From NCBI RefSeq assembly GCF_900114615.1, contig NZ_FOTS01000001.1, forward strand, positions 1 through 64,000: a DNA stretch of 64,000 nucleotides, in the 5' to 3' direction. Made by a program: the position numbers and the translations under genes. This DNA comes from Pelosinus propionicus DSM 13327. Its GTDB lineage: Bacteria > Bacillota > Negativicutes > DSM-13327. The notes under the pieces are model-generated. The model was not told where the DNA came from, did not search any database, and worked only from the letters and a program-made list of their open reading frames with translations. Below, piece by piece: positions 25,861 through 35,673 of this stretch. The stretch's first letter is position 1. Each line of letters starts with the position of its first letter.

Positions 25861-26952
25861 ATGAATAATACATATGGGCGGATGGATGCAGCGTTTGCTC
25901 AATCTTTAGTTGATATCGTTGCTGCTGAATTAAATAAAAATGTGAATATTCTTGATGATAAAGGTGTAATTATTGCGTCTTTTAGCAGGGAGCGGATTGG
26001 GCAAGTGCATGAATCAGGTGCTAAAATGCTTGGTGCTGGAGTTGTAAAAGAATTTTATGTTACAAAAGAAGAGGAATGTTCTTTAAAGGGTATGCGGCAA
26101 GGATACAATGTACCTATCATGTTTGAAAATCGATGTATAGGTGTAATTGGTATCACTGGGGATCAAAAAACTGCAGGGCCTTATGCCCGATTGGCAGCAC
26201 GTTTTGTAGAGGCTAATGTTCAATCGAATGCTCAGCAGGAAAAACTAGTCGGAGCATTACATGAAAAAGAAGAATTACGTTCTGTGTTCTTAAATAAAAT
26301 TATTATGGTACAAGAAGAAGAGCGTAAAAGAATTTCTCGTGAGCTGCATGATGAAACAAGTCAATCTCTTACTTCGATTATTGTCGGCTTACGTATGCTT
26401 GCTGAGCAGGTAGAAGATAGCAAAGATAAAGAAAAAATATTAAAAATACGTGACCTTGCTGTAACAACTCTAGAAGCGGTTCATCATATTGCAGTTGAAC
26501 TGCGCCCTGTATTATTGGATGATTTAGGACTGGTTGCAGCAGCTAAAAAATATATAGAAAATTATGCTAAGCAATATGAAATTTCTTTACATGTAGATTT
26601 TAGTAATTTGTCTAGGGAACGGTTTTCTCCAGAAGTTGAGATTACGTTATATCGGATTTTACAAGAGGCGTTAACGAACATTGTAAAACATGCGCAGGCA
26701 ACAGAGGTTTCGGTATCATTAAACAAAAGACAGGACAAACTTATGTTAATGGTCCAAGATAATGGTGTAGGATTTGATACTAAAATGGCTGAAAGTACTC
26801 ATAGTCGTACTTGTTTAGGCATTTACGGGATGGGTGAACGGGTAGCCTTAGTAGAAGGTAATCTTACGATTACGTCTGTTATTGGCCAAGGAACTAAACT
26901 TTTTGTAGAAATTCCCCTGGAGGAAATAAATAATTTGGACATAGTAGATTAG
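25861..26952 (+). CDS. Sensor histidine kinase with sugar-diacid-recognition-type input
   Basis: 363 residues, no membrane segment. Residues about 5-130 (AQSLVDIVAAELNKNVNILD, later SLKGMRQGYNVPIMFENRCIG) resemble the CdaR-type diacid recognition domain. A HisKA_3 segment with the phospho-His in RKRISRELHDETSQ follows near 160, then an ATPase domain with EALTNIVKHA, DNGVGFD and GIYGMGERV. It would phosphorylate a NarL-type regulator; none is adjacent, the nearest being at 34734. The ligand may be a small organic acid. Confidence 0.85.
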   Translation: MNNTYGRMDAAFAQSLVDIVAAELNKNVNILDDKGVIIASFSRERIGQVHESGAKMLGAGVVKEFYVTKEEECSLKGMRQGYNVPIMFENRCIGVIGITGDQKTAGPYARLAARFVEANVQSNAQQEKLVGALHEKEELRSVFLNKIIMVQEEERKRISRELHDETSQSLTSIIVGLRMLAEQVEDSKDKEKILKIRDLAVTTLEAVHHIAVELRPVLLDDLGLVAAAKKYIENYAKQYEISLHVDFSNLSRERFSPEVEITLYRILQEALTNIVKHAQATEVSVSLNKRQDKLMLMVQDNGVGFDTKMAESTHSRTCLGIYGMGERVALVEGNLTITSVIGQGTKLFVEIPLEEINNLDIVD

Positions 26953-27193
26953 GACCAAATCCGCGAAGTTCTAAATTTGTTTAATTATGAGTAAATATTG
27001 TGTGATCAATGAGGGAATGCTTGTATATTGTAGAAAGATCAAGTACAATGTAAGTAATGGGTTGTGAGCGGATATTTTCATTTATGAACATTTGGATGAA
27101 GTCAGCCAGTTTATTTGGTAGGGTGACTTACGGAACGTCTATTGGTGAAAACAAAGTTAAATATACAAACTCAAATAATGGAGGTATTTTTTT

Positions 27194-28867
27194 TTGGAAA
27201 AACAAAATAAGCTCGCTATTATTCCACTGGGTGGATTGGGCGAAATAGGGAAGAACATGACGGTTATTCAATATGAGGATGATATTGTCATTTTAGATTC
27301 TGGGCTAGCATTCCCAGAAGATGATATGCTGGGGATTGATTTAGTGATACCCGATATATCCTATCTTCTTGAAAACCAGGATAAGATAAGGGCAGTTGTC
27401 ATTACTCATGGTCATGAAGATCACATTGGATCATTATCTTATTTACTCAAGCAGATCGATGTACCTGTTTATGGTACGCGCCTTGCAATGGGACTGGCCG
27501 AGTGCCGCTTGAAGGAAAATAATGTGGCAAATTATAAATTGATTTCCATAAAGCCTGGAGATCAAATAACATTTGGCAAAATTCAAGTGGGATTTATGCG
27601 GGTAAGTCATTCTATTCCTGATTCTGTAGGAATGTATTTTAAAACCCCAGTTGGCACAGTTGTTCATACTGGTGATTTTAAAATTGATTATACGCCAGTT
27701 GATGGTAAGGTAATGGATCTTCATAAGTTTGCTGAACTGGGCGATGAAGGTGTAATGGTTTTAATGTCCGACAGCACGAATGCGGAAAGACCTGGTTTTA
27801 CAAAGTCAGAGCGTCAGGTGGGGCTTGCTCTTGATGAAGCATTCAGTACAGCAAAAGGACGAATTCTTTTGGCAACTTTTGCATCTAATGTTCTCAGGGT
27901 GCAGCAAGCAATTACATCTGCTTGTAAATATGGTCGAAAAGTGGCGATTATTGGACGAAGTATGATCAATGTTGTAAATATTGCCACAGAACTTGGATAC
28001 TTGACAGTGCCTGAAGGTGTACTGATTGATATTGATGAAATCAAAAATTATCCAGGCAATCAAATTTTAATTTTGTCGACAGGAAGCCAAGGAGAGCCTA
28101 TGTCTGCCTTGACTCGCATGGCAATGAATGATCATCGGAAAGTTGAAATATATCCAAGTGATACTGTAATTATATCTGCTTCGCCGATTCCGGGAAATGA
28201 GAAATCAGTATCAAAGACGATTGATGCTTTATTGCGCTTGGGAGCAGAAGTCATTCACGAACGTTCTGCTGGTATTCATGTTTCTGGACATGCCAGTCAG
28301 GAAGAATTGAAGTTGATGCTGACTTTGGTAAGACCTCAATATTTCATTCCAGTGCATGGAGAGTATCGAATGCTGATGAGCCATGGGAAGCTCGCTCAAG
28401 ACTTAGGCGTTGCTAAAGAGAATATTTTTATTGGCAGTAATGGACAGGTTTTTGAGTTTGCTAAAGATGCCGGCACTATAACAGGAAAATTGGCTGGTAA
28501 GGTAACCTCAGGCAAAGTATTTGTTGATGGTTTAGGTGTGGGTGACGTGGGGAATATTGTTATGAGAGATCGAAGTAAATTATCTCAGGACGGTGTACTC
28601 ATTGTTGTAATAACCATGGACAAAGCAAGTGGATGTGTTGTGGCAGGACCGGATCTTGTTTCTAGAGGATTTGTTTATGTGCGAGAGTCGGGTCAATTAA
28701 TGGTTGAAGCCAAACAAAGAGTCAAGCAGGTTTTGGCTAATTGTGAAGCCAATAAAGTGATAGAATGGGCTTCTATAAAAGGTAGCGTGCGGGATGCTTT
28801 AAGCAAATTTGTGTATGAGAAGACTCGTCGCAGTCCCATGATTTTACCTATTATTATGGAAGTGTAA
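27194..28867 (+). CDS. rnj: Ribonuclease J
   Basis: 557 residues. Metallo-beta-lactamase/beta-CASP RNase with 5'-3' exo and endo activity in mRNA turnover. Metal motif HGHEDHIGSL near 75, SHSIPDSVG, HTGDFK, and beta-CASP pieces DSTNAERPG, STGSQGEPMSAL, HVSGHASQEELK and FIPVHGEYRM. The C-terminal domain ends at MEV. Start TTG 27194 with GGAGG upstream. The paralogue rnjB is not in the window, so J1 versus J2 cannot be decided. Confidence 0.93.
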   Translation: MEKQNKLAIIPLGGLGEIGKNMTVIQYEDDIVILDSGLAFPEDDMLGIDLVIPDISYLLENQDKIRAVVITHGHEDHIGSLSYLLKQIDVPVYGTRLAMGLAECRLKENNVANYKLISIKPGDQITFGKIQVGFMRVSHSIPDSVGMYFKTPVGTVVHTGDFKIDYTPVDGKVMDLHKFAELGDEGVMVLMSDSTNAERPGFTKSERQVGLALDEAFSTAKGRILLATFASNVLRVQQAITSACKYGRKVAIIGRSMINVVNIATELGYLTVPEGVLIDIDEIKNYPGNQILILSTGSQGEPMSALTRMAMNDHRKVEIYPSDTVIISASPIPGNEKSVSKTIDALLRLGAEVIHERSAGIHVSGHASQEELKLMLTLVRPQYFIPVHGEYRMLMSHGKLAQDLGVAKENIFIGSNGQVFEFAKDAGTITGKLAGKVTSGKVFVDGLGVGDVGNIVMRDRSKLSQDGVLIVVITMDKASGCVVAGPDLVSRGFVYVRESGQLMVEAKQRVKQVLANCEANKVIEWASIKGSVRDALSKFVYEKTRRSPMILPIIMEV

Positions 28868-28879
28868 TAATAAAAATGA

Positions 28880-28926
28880 GACACCTCTTATGTTGTATAC
28901 TATACAACATAAGAGGTGTCTTTTTA
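28880..28926 (+). terminator. Terminator of RNase J gene
   Basis: A perfect 20-bp stem (28880-28899 and 28901-28920) around one base, followed by TTTTT. Confidence 0.85.
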
Positions 28927-29172
28927 TTACCATGCCGCTAACTCAATCTATATCTTTTAGCTAGTATTGATAATTTAATAGCAAGTAAATTGTAGCGTAA
29001 GCAAGTCATCTTCTTAAAGATGAGGTCTTTCTGTTTAAGATTCAATGCGTCAAGTGAACAAATCATTAAGAGCGTGGAGAAAGATATCTGACTAAATAGT
29101 TGCCTCCAATTACATAAGTCAACAAATACGCATAAAAAAAGACTTCTTTGAAGAAGTAAAGTTAAACAAATT

Positions 29173-29199
29173 AGGTAACATAATTTACTTATGTTACCT
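29173..29199. repeat. Palindromic repeat, copy A
   Basis: AGGTAACATAA, loop TTTAC, TTATGTTACCT. Its core is the reverse complement of the core of the hairpin at 29355-29411, so the two form an inverted pair about 200 bases apart. From 28930 to 29172 I see nothing else that I can name. Confidence 0.6.
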
Positions 29200-29354
29200 T
29201 GATATTCCTAATTTTGATATATTACGTCATTTTTCATCTTTTTTCCTTCTTTTATGACTTTATTTATTTAAAAATATGAAATTTTTTTTCTGATTCTATG
29301 AAAATATTTGAATTTGTTTCTAAATAAGTGAGAATTATACTAAATCTATCTCTT

Positions 29355-29411
29355 AAAAACACAAGGCTAATGTAACATAAGTAAATTATGTTACATTAGC
29401 CTTGTGTTTTT
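29355..29411 (+). terminator. 26-bp hairpin with T-run directly before the HD-GYP gene
   Basis: Arms at 29355-29380 and 29386-29411 (AAAAACACAAGGCTAATG.. and its complement) form a long near-perfect stem ending in GTGTTTTT. AGGAGG of the HD-GYP gene begins two bases later. The hairpin looks like an intrinsic terminator, yet it lies upstream of a gene, so it either ends an upstream transcript or attenuates the HD-GYP gene. Confidence 0.65.
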
Positions 29412-29422
29412 AGGAGGTCTGC

Positions 29423-30004
29423 ATGTCCTTTAATGCTACTATTTTTCCAAAGTCTGAGGTAATAGCCTATCTCTTTCAATTAATAGTCAATTATAACCTC
29501 CCTACAGCGAAACATTCATGTAGAGTTCAAAAAATTGCAGTTGGATTTGCAGTAAAGCTTGGTCTATCATTTCAAATTATTCAACAAATTGCAATGGCAG
29601 CTTTACTTCATGACATTGGAAAAATAATAATTCCTAAAGAAATTCTAAATAAACCAGATAAACTAACGAACCATGAATTTGAGATTATAAAACAGCATCC
29701 CGAAAATGGATATCATCTATTACAAAAGATAGATCCATTACATCAATTAGAAAATGTAGCAGATGCTATCCTTTCTCATCATGAAAGATATGATGGTACC
29801 GGATATCCCTGCGGAAAGGTAGGTGATGAAATACCTTTGGTAGCAAGAATATTATCTATTACAGATGTATATGAGGCCATAACGTCTAATCGAGTATATC
29901 ATACAGCAATGACTCAAAAAGAAGCAAATAAGATTATTGATGAAGGAAAGGAAAGTCATTTTGATCCTTATTTAGTAGATGTTTTTTTGCGGATAAGGAA
30001 TTGA
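29423..30004 (+). CDS. HD-GYP domain protein, probable c-di-GMP phosphodiesterase
   Basis: 193 residues, almost only the catalytic domain. Metal motifs are AALLHDIGKIIIP near residue 65, QHPENGYHLL, LSHHERYDGTGYP with the GYP signature, and SITDVYEAITSNR. It hydrolyses cyclic di-GMP in characterised relatives. No sensor domain is fused, so activity may be set by expression. It is followed 42 bases later by a chemoreceptor gene. Confidence 0.9.
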   Translation: MSFNATIFPKSEVIAYLFQLIVNYNLPTAKHSCRVQKIAVGFAVKLGLSFQIIQQIAMAALLHDIGKIIIPKEILNKPDKLTNHEFEIIKQHPENGYHLLQKIDPLHQLENVADAILSHHERYDGTGYPCGKVGDEIPLVARILSITDVYEAITSNRVYHTAMTQKEANKIIDEGKESHFDPYLVDVFLRIRN

Positions 30005-30046
30005 AAATAACTGGAAACCAAATAAACGCGAAAAGGAGCTAATAAC

Positions 30047-31762
30047 TTGAAAATTTTTGACAATATGAAAGTAGTATTAAAATTAAGCGTTCTAATTATT
30101 ATATCTCTTTTATCTTTAGGTGTTTCAGGTTACACAGGGTATCATTTTCTTCAACAGTCGAACACAGATATGAATAGCATGTATAAGGAGCGATTAATTC
30201 CAGTAAAAATCTTAAATGAGACTCGTGCAGAGGTTCGAAAAGGCGACGCTGCAACCTTGGAATTAATGCTGACAACAAATGAAAGTAAGAACCAAGAATT
30301 AAGAAAGATGTTGGTTGATACAGCAGAAAAAACAACTACCAATCTTGCAGAAATCGAAAAAATAACTTTGGATGCAAAAAGTAGCGATTTATTAAATAAG
30401 ATAAAAACGAACATGCAAAAATACCGTGAAGCGAGGAAACAAACTTCTGAACTATCCATGCAAAATAAAAATGCAGAAGCATATGCATTATATATTACGA
30501 GTGTAGATCCACTAGCAAATCAACTTATGGACCAATTATATACTTTATCTGACTATTATAGTAAATTATCAGAAGAAATGAATGAAGAAAATCAGCTATC
30601 GTTTAAAAAAGCAACGCAGATTACGATTGCTATATTGGTATTGTCATTGATCATGTTAGGGATGAGTGGATTATATATCACCAAAATTATAACAAAGCCT
30701 TTAAATGAGATGGTATTAGTTTGCGGAGAATTAGCTGATGGTGATTTTCGTGATAAACCTCGTTCCATTGTAAGAGAAGATGAAATTGGACAATTATCGG
30801 ATGCTTTGTTTAAAATTCAGAGTAGTCTTCGTTCTCTTATGAAGCAGGTTAATGTATCTGTTGAGCAAGTGGCAGCTTCTTCAGAAGAATTAACAGCTAG
30901 TGCAGACCAATCTGCTCAAGCGTCAAATCAGATTGCTGGTTCTATTACCGATGTAGCACAAGGAATGGAAGAACAAATGGCTGCGGCTGATGATACATCT
31001 GCTGTAATGCAGCAGATGTCCGCCAGCGTTCAGCAAATTGCTGCTAATGCGAGTGAAGTATCAGAACAATCAGCGTTGGCAGCTGACAAGGCAAATGAAG
31101 GTAATATATCGGTGGATAAAGCAGTAAAACAAATGGTATACATAGAAAAAACGGTAAGCACTTCTGCAGAAGTCGTAGCGAAACTTGGTGAGCGGTCAAT
31201 TGAAATAGGACAAATCGTAGATACGATTTCTGGTATTGCCGGTCAAACCAATTTGCTGGCTCTAAATGCTGCTATTGAAGCTGCTCGTGCTGGAGAGCAA
31301 GGGCGAGGTTTTGCTGTTGTGGCAGAAGAGGTTCGAAAACTAGCTGAGCAATCACAAGATGCAGCAAAGCAAATAGCTACTCTTATTAGTGAGATTCAAG
31401 GAGATACAAATAAAGCAGTCGTTGCTATGGGGGAAGGTACTAGAGAAGTAAAATTGGGAACAGAGATTGTGAATACTTCTGGTCTGGCTTTCCAAGAGAT
31501 TGCAAAATTAGTCACACATGTATCCTCCCAGATAAAAGAGATTTCTTCCGCTATTGAGCAGATGGCAATTGGCAGTCAGCAAATTGTAAGTTCTGTTAAA
31601 CGTATGGATGATTTGAGCAAAAGAGCGTCTGGTGAAGCACAGGCAGTATCGGCTGCAACAGAGGAACAATCAGCATCTATGGAAGAGATCGCATCGTCTA
31701 GTCAGGCTTTAGCTAAATTAGCAATGGATTTGCAGGGCGAAGTTAATAAGTTCCAAATATAA
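30047..31762 (+). CDS. Methyl-accepting chemotaxis protein
   Basis: 571 residues, TTG start with AAAAGGAG upstream. First membrane segment about 10-30, an extracellular four-helix-bundle sensor of about 160 residues, a second membrane segment near 190-212, a HAMP domain ([17 protein letters not shown]), then the long signalling coiled coil with the hairpin tip [20 protein letters not shown]. The ligand is unknown. Likely cotranscribed with the HD-GYP gene. Confidence 0.93.
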   Translation: MKIFDNMKVVLKLSVLIIISLLSLGVSGYTGYHFLQQSNTDMNSMYKERLIPVKILNETRAEVRKGDAATLELMLTTNESKNQELRKMLVDTAEKTTTNLAEIEKITLDAKSSDLLNKIKTNMQKYREARKQTSELSMQNKNAEAYALYITSVDPLANQLMDQLYTLSDYYSKLSEEMNEENQLSFKKATQITIAILVLSLIMLGMSGLYITKIITKPLNEMVLVCGELADGDFRDKPRSIVREDEIGQLSDALFKIQSSLRSLMKQVNVSVEQVAASSEELTASADQSAQASNQIAGSITDVAQGMEEQMAAADDTSAVMQQMSASVQQIAANASEVSEQSALAADKANEGNISVDKAVKQMVYIEKTVSTSAEVVAKLGERSIEIGQIVDTISGIAGQTNLLALNAAIEAARAGEQGRGFAVVAEEVRKLAEQSQDAAKQIATLISEIQGDTNKAVVAMGEGTREVKLGTEIVNTSGLAFQEIAKLVTHVSSQIKEISSAIEQMAIGSQQIVSSVKRMDDLSKRASGEAQAVSAATEEQSASMEEIASSSQALAKLAMDLQGEVNKFQI

Positions 31763-31822
31763 TAAAACAAAGAAGAAGTAGAGTAAAAGCTTAATTAAGG
31801 CTTTTACTCTACTTCTTCTTTG
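31763..31822 (-). terminator. Long terminator between chemoreceptor and glcF
   Basis: 23-bp perfect arms at 31768-31790 and 31800-31822. The minus strand continues with TTTTATT, giving a terminator for glcD-glcF; it may also stop plus-strand transcription. Confidence 0.75.
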
Positions 31823-31832
31823 AGTCCACTTA

Positions 31833-33152
31833 TTATTTTTTGTGACCTGCTTTATAGGATCTGTCTAAAACTTGAACGACATGAAGAGCATCTTGATTCA
31901 TATTGTTTTGGAATAAACCATCCGTTAAATGCATTCGGCAAGTACCGCAACTAGTTACTACAGTATCAGCATTAGTAGATGCAATATCAGCAATTTTTTT
32001 ATCATTAATCTTACGTGAAAGTTCATAATTACCCAAACTAAAGGACCCTCCTGAACCGCAGCAGCGGTCAGGTGCTTTCATTTCGACAAAGGTCAAGCCG
32101 GGGATTGATTTTAGAACCTCTCGAGGCTGTTTTGTAACTTTAATGCCTCGAGCCATATGGCATGGGTCATGCATTGTTACAGTTGTATTTACCGGCCCCA
32201 GTTTGGTTTTATCAATTTTCACAATATCAATGAGAAACTCACTAATTTCATAGGTTTTTTTAGCCAGTTTTTCAGTCATAGCACTCATCTTTGGATCATC
32301 ATGAAAAAGATGAGGAAATTCAATACGAAAAGCTTCTGTACAGGAGCCGCAAGCAGAAACAATGTAGTCAAAGTTGTAGCTGTCAAAAGTTTCGATATTG
32401 TGCTTTGCTAGTATTTTAGCAGAATCTACGTCACCAGACATATATACTGGTGTACCACAGCAATGCTGCATACTAGGCAGTGTTACTTCAATATTATTTT
32501 CTTTTAAGACATTGATGACGGACTGTCCAACATCAGTATAAATATAGTTGATTGTACAGCCAGTAAAGAATCCAACTCGCATCGTCGGTCTGTCAACTTT
32601 TATTACTTCAGGATATTGGCTTCTAAGGGGAGTGGAGGCAAAAGGAGCTGTTACTCTTTTATAATCCATTCCTGGCATTGGAAAACGAGCTAAGGCTGCC
32701 ATTTTGCCAGGTATTTTTTTGAAAGATAGTGGACCAAAGACACCTGCCATTCGTAGAGAAAAGTCAAATAGATGTCTATTTTTTAGGAGGGCAAATACTT
32801 TTTTCTTAATAGGATGCAGACCACGTGCTTTTACAGCAGCTTGGCGTCCACGTAAGATTAATTCATCAGCAGGTACGCCACAAGGGCATTTTGCTGTACA
32901 AGCTTTGCACGATACGCATTTGGACATGGCGGTGTCAAAGGCAGCAGAAAGAGGAATTGAACCTTTAAGAACACCTTCCATTAGCGATAATTTACCACGT
33001 GCTACCGCAGCTTCCTTACCAACTTCTTTATATACAGGGCAGACTTCCATACAGTTGCCGCATTTCATACAATTGGCAAGAGCATCTTGAAGGTCTGATA
33101 ATAAAGCTTTATCTTGTTCGTTTATATCCTTAGCTGTTATTGTTTCAGTCAT
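31833..33152 (-). CDS. glcF: Glycolate/lactate oxidase iron-sulfur subunit
   Basis: 439 residues. Two 4Fe-4S ferredoxin motifs, CMKCGNCMEVCP near 30 and CVSCKACTAKCP near 83, precede two cysteine-rich CCG-type domains (QHCCGTPVYMSGD; DRCCGSGGSFSLG). It passes electrons from the FAD subunit to an acceptor. The start lies one base after the stop of glcD, indicating an operon. Confidence 0.9.
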   Translation of the reverse strand: MTETITAKDINEQDKALLSDLQDALANCMKCGNCMEVCPVYKEVGKEAAVARGKLSLMEGVLKGSIPLSAAFDTAMSKCVSCKACTAKCPCGVPADELILRGRQAAVKARGLHPIKKKVFALLKNRHLFDFSLRMAGVFGPLSFKKIPGKMAALARFPMPGMDYKRVTAPFASTPLRSQYPEVIKVDRPTMRVGFFTGCTINYIYTDVGQSVINVLKENNIEVTLPSMQHCCGTPVYMSGDVDSAKILAKHNIETFDSYNFDYIVSACGSCTEAFRIEFPHLFHDDPKMSAMTEKLAKKTYEISEFLIDIVKIDKTKLGPVNTTVTMHDPCHMARGIKVTKQPREVLKSIPGLTFVEMKAPDRCCGSGGSFSLGNYELSRKINDKKIADIASTNADTVVTSCGTCRMHLTDGLFQNNMNQDALHVVQVLDRSYKAGHKK

Positions 33153-33153
33153 A

Positions 33154-34536
33154 TTAACACTCTCCCACTAATTTTCCTGGGTTTAAAATCAAGTTAGGAT
33201 CAAGTGCACGCTTGATTGATCTCATTGTATTCATGGTTATCTGGCCGTGTTGCTGTTCCATCCATGGCAGTTTGCCAAGACCAATGCCGTGTTCGCCACT
33301 TAATGTACCGCCTAGAGCAATCGCTGCTTTAAACATTTCATCCATCGCTTGGTAAACTCGTTCCATTTCTTCTGGAATACGAATGTCACACACAATTGTA
33401 GGATGCATATTGCCATCGCCAGCGTGACCAAAAGTACCGATTGTTACGTTATGTTTTTTGGCAATGCTGCTTACTTCACGAAGGAAATCAGGTACTTTAT
33501 TACGCGGAACAGTTGCATCTTCTACATAGGTGGTAGGACGAAGTTTAGCCAAGGCTGGCAAAGCAGCACGACGAGCAGCCCATAACTTATCGCGTTCAGC
33601 ATCATCTTTAGCGATTTGTACAAAATCAGCATGATTTGCTTTAAGAGCTTCCATAACTTTTTCAGCTTCTTTTTCTACAACAATGGGGTTACCATCGACT
33701 TCAATTAAAAGTACCGCTTCTGCATCTAGTGGCAGTCCTACTTTAGCATAATCTTCTACGGTACGAATTGTAGCATTATCCATAATTTCGAGAGTAGCAG
33801 GAATGATTTTTGCTGCAATAATAGCAGAAACTGCTTTGCCAGCATTATCAAGATCTTTAAAGATCGCCATCATTGCTTTTTTAGCTTCTGGTGCAGGAAC
33901 CAGTTTGGAAATAATTTTAGTGATAACACATAAGGTGCCTTCTGATCCAGTAAAGAGTTTGGTCATATCATAACCAGAAACATCTTTAACATTTTTTCCG
34001 CCTGTATTCATAATATCCCCGTTTGCTAAGACAACTTCCAAACCCATGACATAATGTTTAGAAACGCCGTATTTTAGACCGCGCAAACCACCTGCATTTT
34101 CAGCTACAGTGCCGCCTAAGGTTGCAGTTGCCACAGTACCTGGGTCAGGAGGATAAATAAGACCCAATGAAGCTATTTCTTTATTTAAATCAGCCACAAT
34201 AACGCCGGGTTCTGCTACAGCTACTAGGTTTTCTAAATCAATTTCTAAAATTTTATTTAGGCGAGTCATTAATAATACAATACCGCCCTTTGTAGGGACA
34301 CAGCCTGCACTAAGATTAGTACCTGACCCTCGGGTATATACTGGGATACGATTTTCATTAGCCAGTTTTAAAACTTTAGAAGTTTCTGCAGTATTAGCTG
34401 GTGATACAACTGCATCTGGCATGTGAGCATGACCAGGTGTTGCATCGTAGGAGTAACAGTATAAGTCCTCGGCACTTGTCAACACATTTTCTTCTCCAAC
34501 AATCTCTTTCAACGCATTGATGTGGTGTTTTTCCAT
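33154..34536 (-). CDS. glcD: FAD-linked glycolate/D-lactate oxidase subunit
   Basis: 460 residues. The FAD-binding PCMH domain has VYTRGSGTNLSAG, YPPDPGTVATATLGG and ENAGGLRGLKYG; the C-terminal domain has GTFGHAGDGNMHPT and LSGEHGIGLGK. It oxidises a 2-hydroxy acid (glycolate or D-lactate) with the adjacent Fe-S subunit. Substrate preference cannot be read from the sequence, and no permease is adjacent. Confidence 0.9.
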   Translation of the reverse strand: MEKHHINALKEIVGEENVLTSAEDLYCYSYDATPGHAHMPDAVVSPANTAETSKVLKLANENRIPVYTRGSGTNLSAGCVPTKGGIVLLMTRLNKILEIDLENLVAVAEPGVIVADLNKEIASLGLIYPPDPGTVATATLGGTVAENAGGLRGLKYGVSKHYVMGLEVVLANGDIMNTGGKNVKDVSGYDMTKLFTGSEGTLCVITKIISKLVPAPEAKKAMMAIFKDLDNAGKAVSAIIAAKIIPATLEIMDNATIRTVEDYAKVGLPLDAEAVLLIEVDGNPIVVEKEAEKVMEALKANHADFVQIAKDDAERDKLWAARRAALPALAKLRPTTYVEDATVPRNKVPDFLREVSSIAKKHNVTIGTFGHAGDGNMHPTIVCDIRIPEEMERVYQAMDEMFKAAIALGGTLSGEHGIGLGKLPWMEQQHGQITMNTMRSIKRALDPNLILNPGKLVGEC

Positions 34537-34670
34537 TTTAAATAACCCCTTTATCGTTTAATTAGAACCTTAATGATAAAAATAATACCTTAATTGTAAC
34601 ATGTTTGAAAAATACAAACTATTTGTATTTTCACTTAAATATGATAAAAAGTAAATAAGGTATATACAGT

Positions 34671-34725
34671 AAAAAAACGTAGGACTATATCCTACGTGAA
34701 TGTAAGGTGTAGTCCTACATTCACG
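34671..34725 (-). terminator. Double hairpin terminator after the response regulator gene
   Basis: On the minus strand GTGAATGTA..TACATTCAC is followed by ACGTAGGA..TCCTACGT and TTTTTTT. The two stems share bases at 34696-34697. Confidence 0.7.
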
Positions 34726-34733
34726 ATGGCAAA

Positions 34734-35393
34734 TTAAATCGTTATTAATTTATATTGAATTGCATAATTCACTAGATCAGACTTTTTATGGATATTTAAT
34801 TTATTCATGATCCGTGAGCGATAGGTGTCAATGGTTTTTGGGCTGAGAGAAAGAGTAGTGGCAATTTCGCTGTTGGTATGGCCTAGCGCCAGAAAGCGAA
34901 GCACCTCACGCTCACGTACACTAAGCACTTTATATGGATGTTGCAGATCATACGTATCAGAGTCGGTATAAAGCAAATTGTTCAATAACGATTGGGAGAG
35001 CTTTTCATTTAAATATCGCTTACCCTTATGGATCTTAATAATACTTTCCATTAACTCTGTATCGGCTGACTTTTTTAACACATAGCTATTGGCGCCGGAG
35101 CGCATCACTTCCTTAATATATTCTTCATCATCGTACATACTTAAAACCAGTATAGGACATGTTAGTCCTCGGGAGCGAATTTCTTTAATACAGTCCATAC
35201 CATTCATATCTGGCATAGATAAGTCAAGAATTAGAACATCGGGAGCAAGAGCTTTAACCAAAGCAATCGCTTCGATTCCATTTTCCGCCTCACCTACTAC
35301 TTCAAATTGAGGATCATTATTGAGCAGCGCTTTTAATCCTGAACGTAAAACAGCGTGATCATCAGCTAAAATAATACGTATCTTATTTATAAT
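34734..35393 (-). CDS. NarL/FixJ-family response regulator, apparent ATT start
   Basis: About 219 residues. Receiver domain with LADDHAVLRSG, phospho-Asp in DVLILDLSMPDMNG, SMYD and a conserved Lys (VLKKSA). LuxR-type helix-turn-helix follows: SVREREVLRFLALGHTNSEIA. The reading frame has an upstream ATG at 35453, but a strong AAGGGGGTG precedes ATT at 35393, where the conserved start INKIRIILADD begins. The first 20 codons from 35453 look non-coding and overlap the likely promoter. No kinase is adjacent. Confidence 0.87.
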   Translation of the reverse strand: MINKIRIILADDHAVLRSGLKALLNNDPQFEVVGEAENGIEAIALVKALAPDVLILDLSMPDMNGMDCIKEIRSRGLTCPILVLSMYDDEEYIKEVMRSGANSYVLKKSADTELMESIIKIHKGKRYLNEKLSQSLLNNLLYTDSDTYDLQHPYKVLSVREREVLRFLALGHTNSEIATTLSLSPKTIDTYRSRIMNKLNIHKKSDLVNYAIQYKLITI

Positions 35394-35673
35394 GACACCC
35401 CCTTTTTGTAGTATCGAAAATTTACTTATACTGTAACATATAAAAAAAAACACGTAAACCTAAATACGTGATTAAATGCTCACTTGGTAATGAATTAAGG
35501 AGATTGTAAGATAAAAGTATGCTGCTTTGAGAAAGTGAATAGCATATTGCATAAATCTAGTTATAAGTGTTATTGTCCATGAAGAGTAAACATGTTAATA
35601 TGATTATAGATGAACAGATGGGTACATTTGGGAATTTTGAGTTATACGCATCTTGAAGGAGATGAATTTTTGA

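Noticed and set aside
27057-27248. 63-codon frame before RNase J
   Set aside because: No ribosome site; overlaps the RNase J start, which is fixed by GGAGG and conserved N-terminal sequence.
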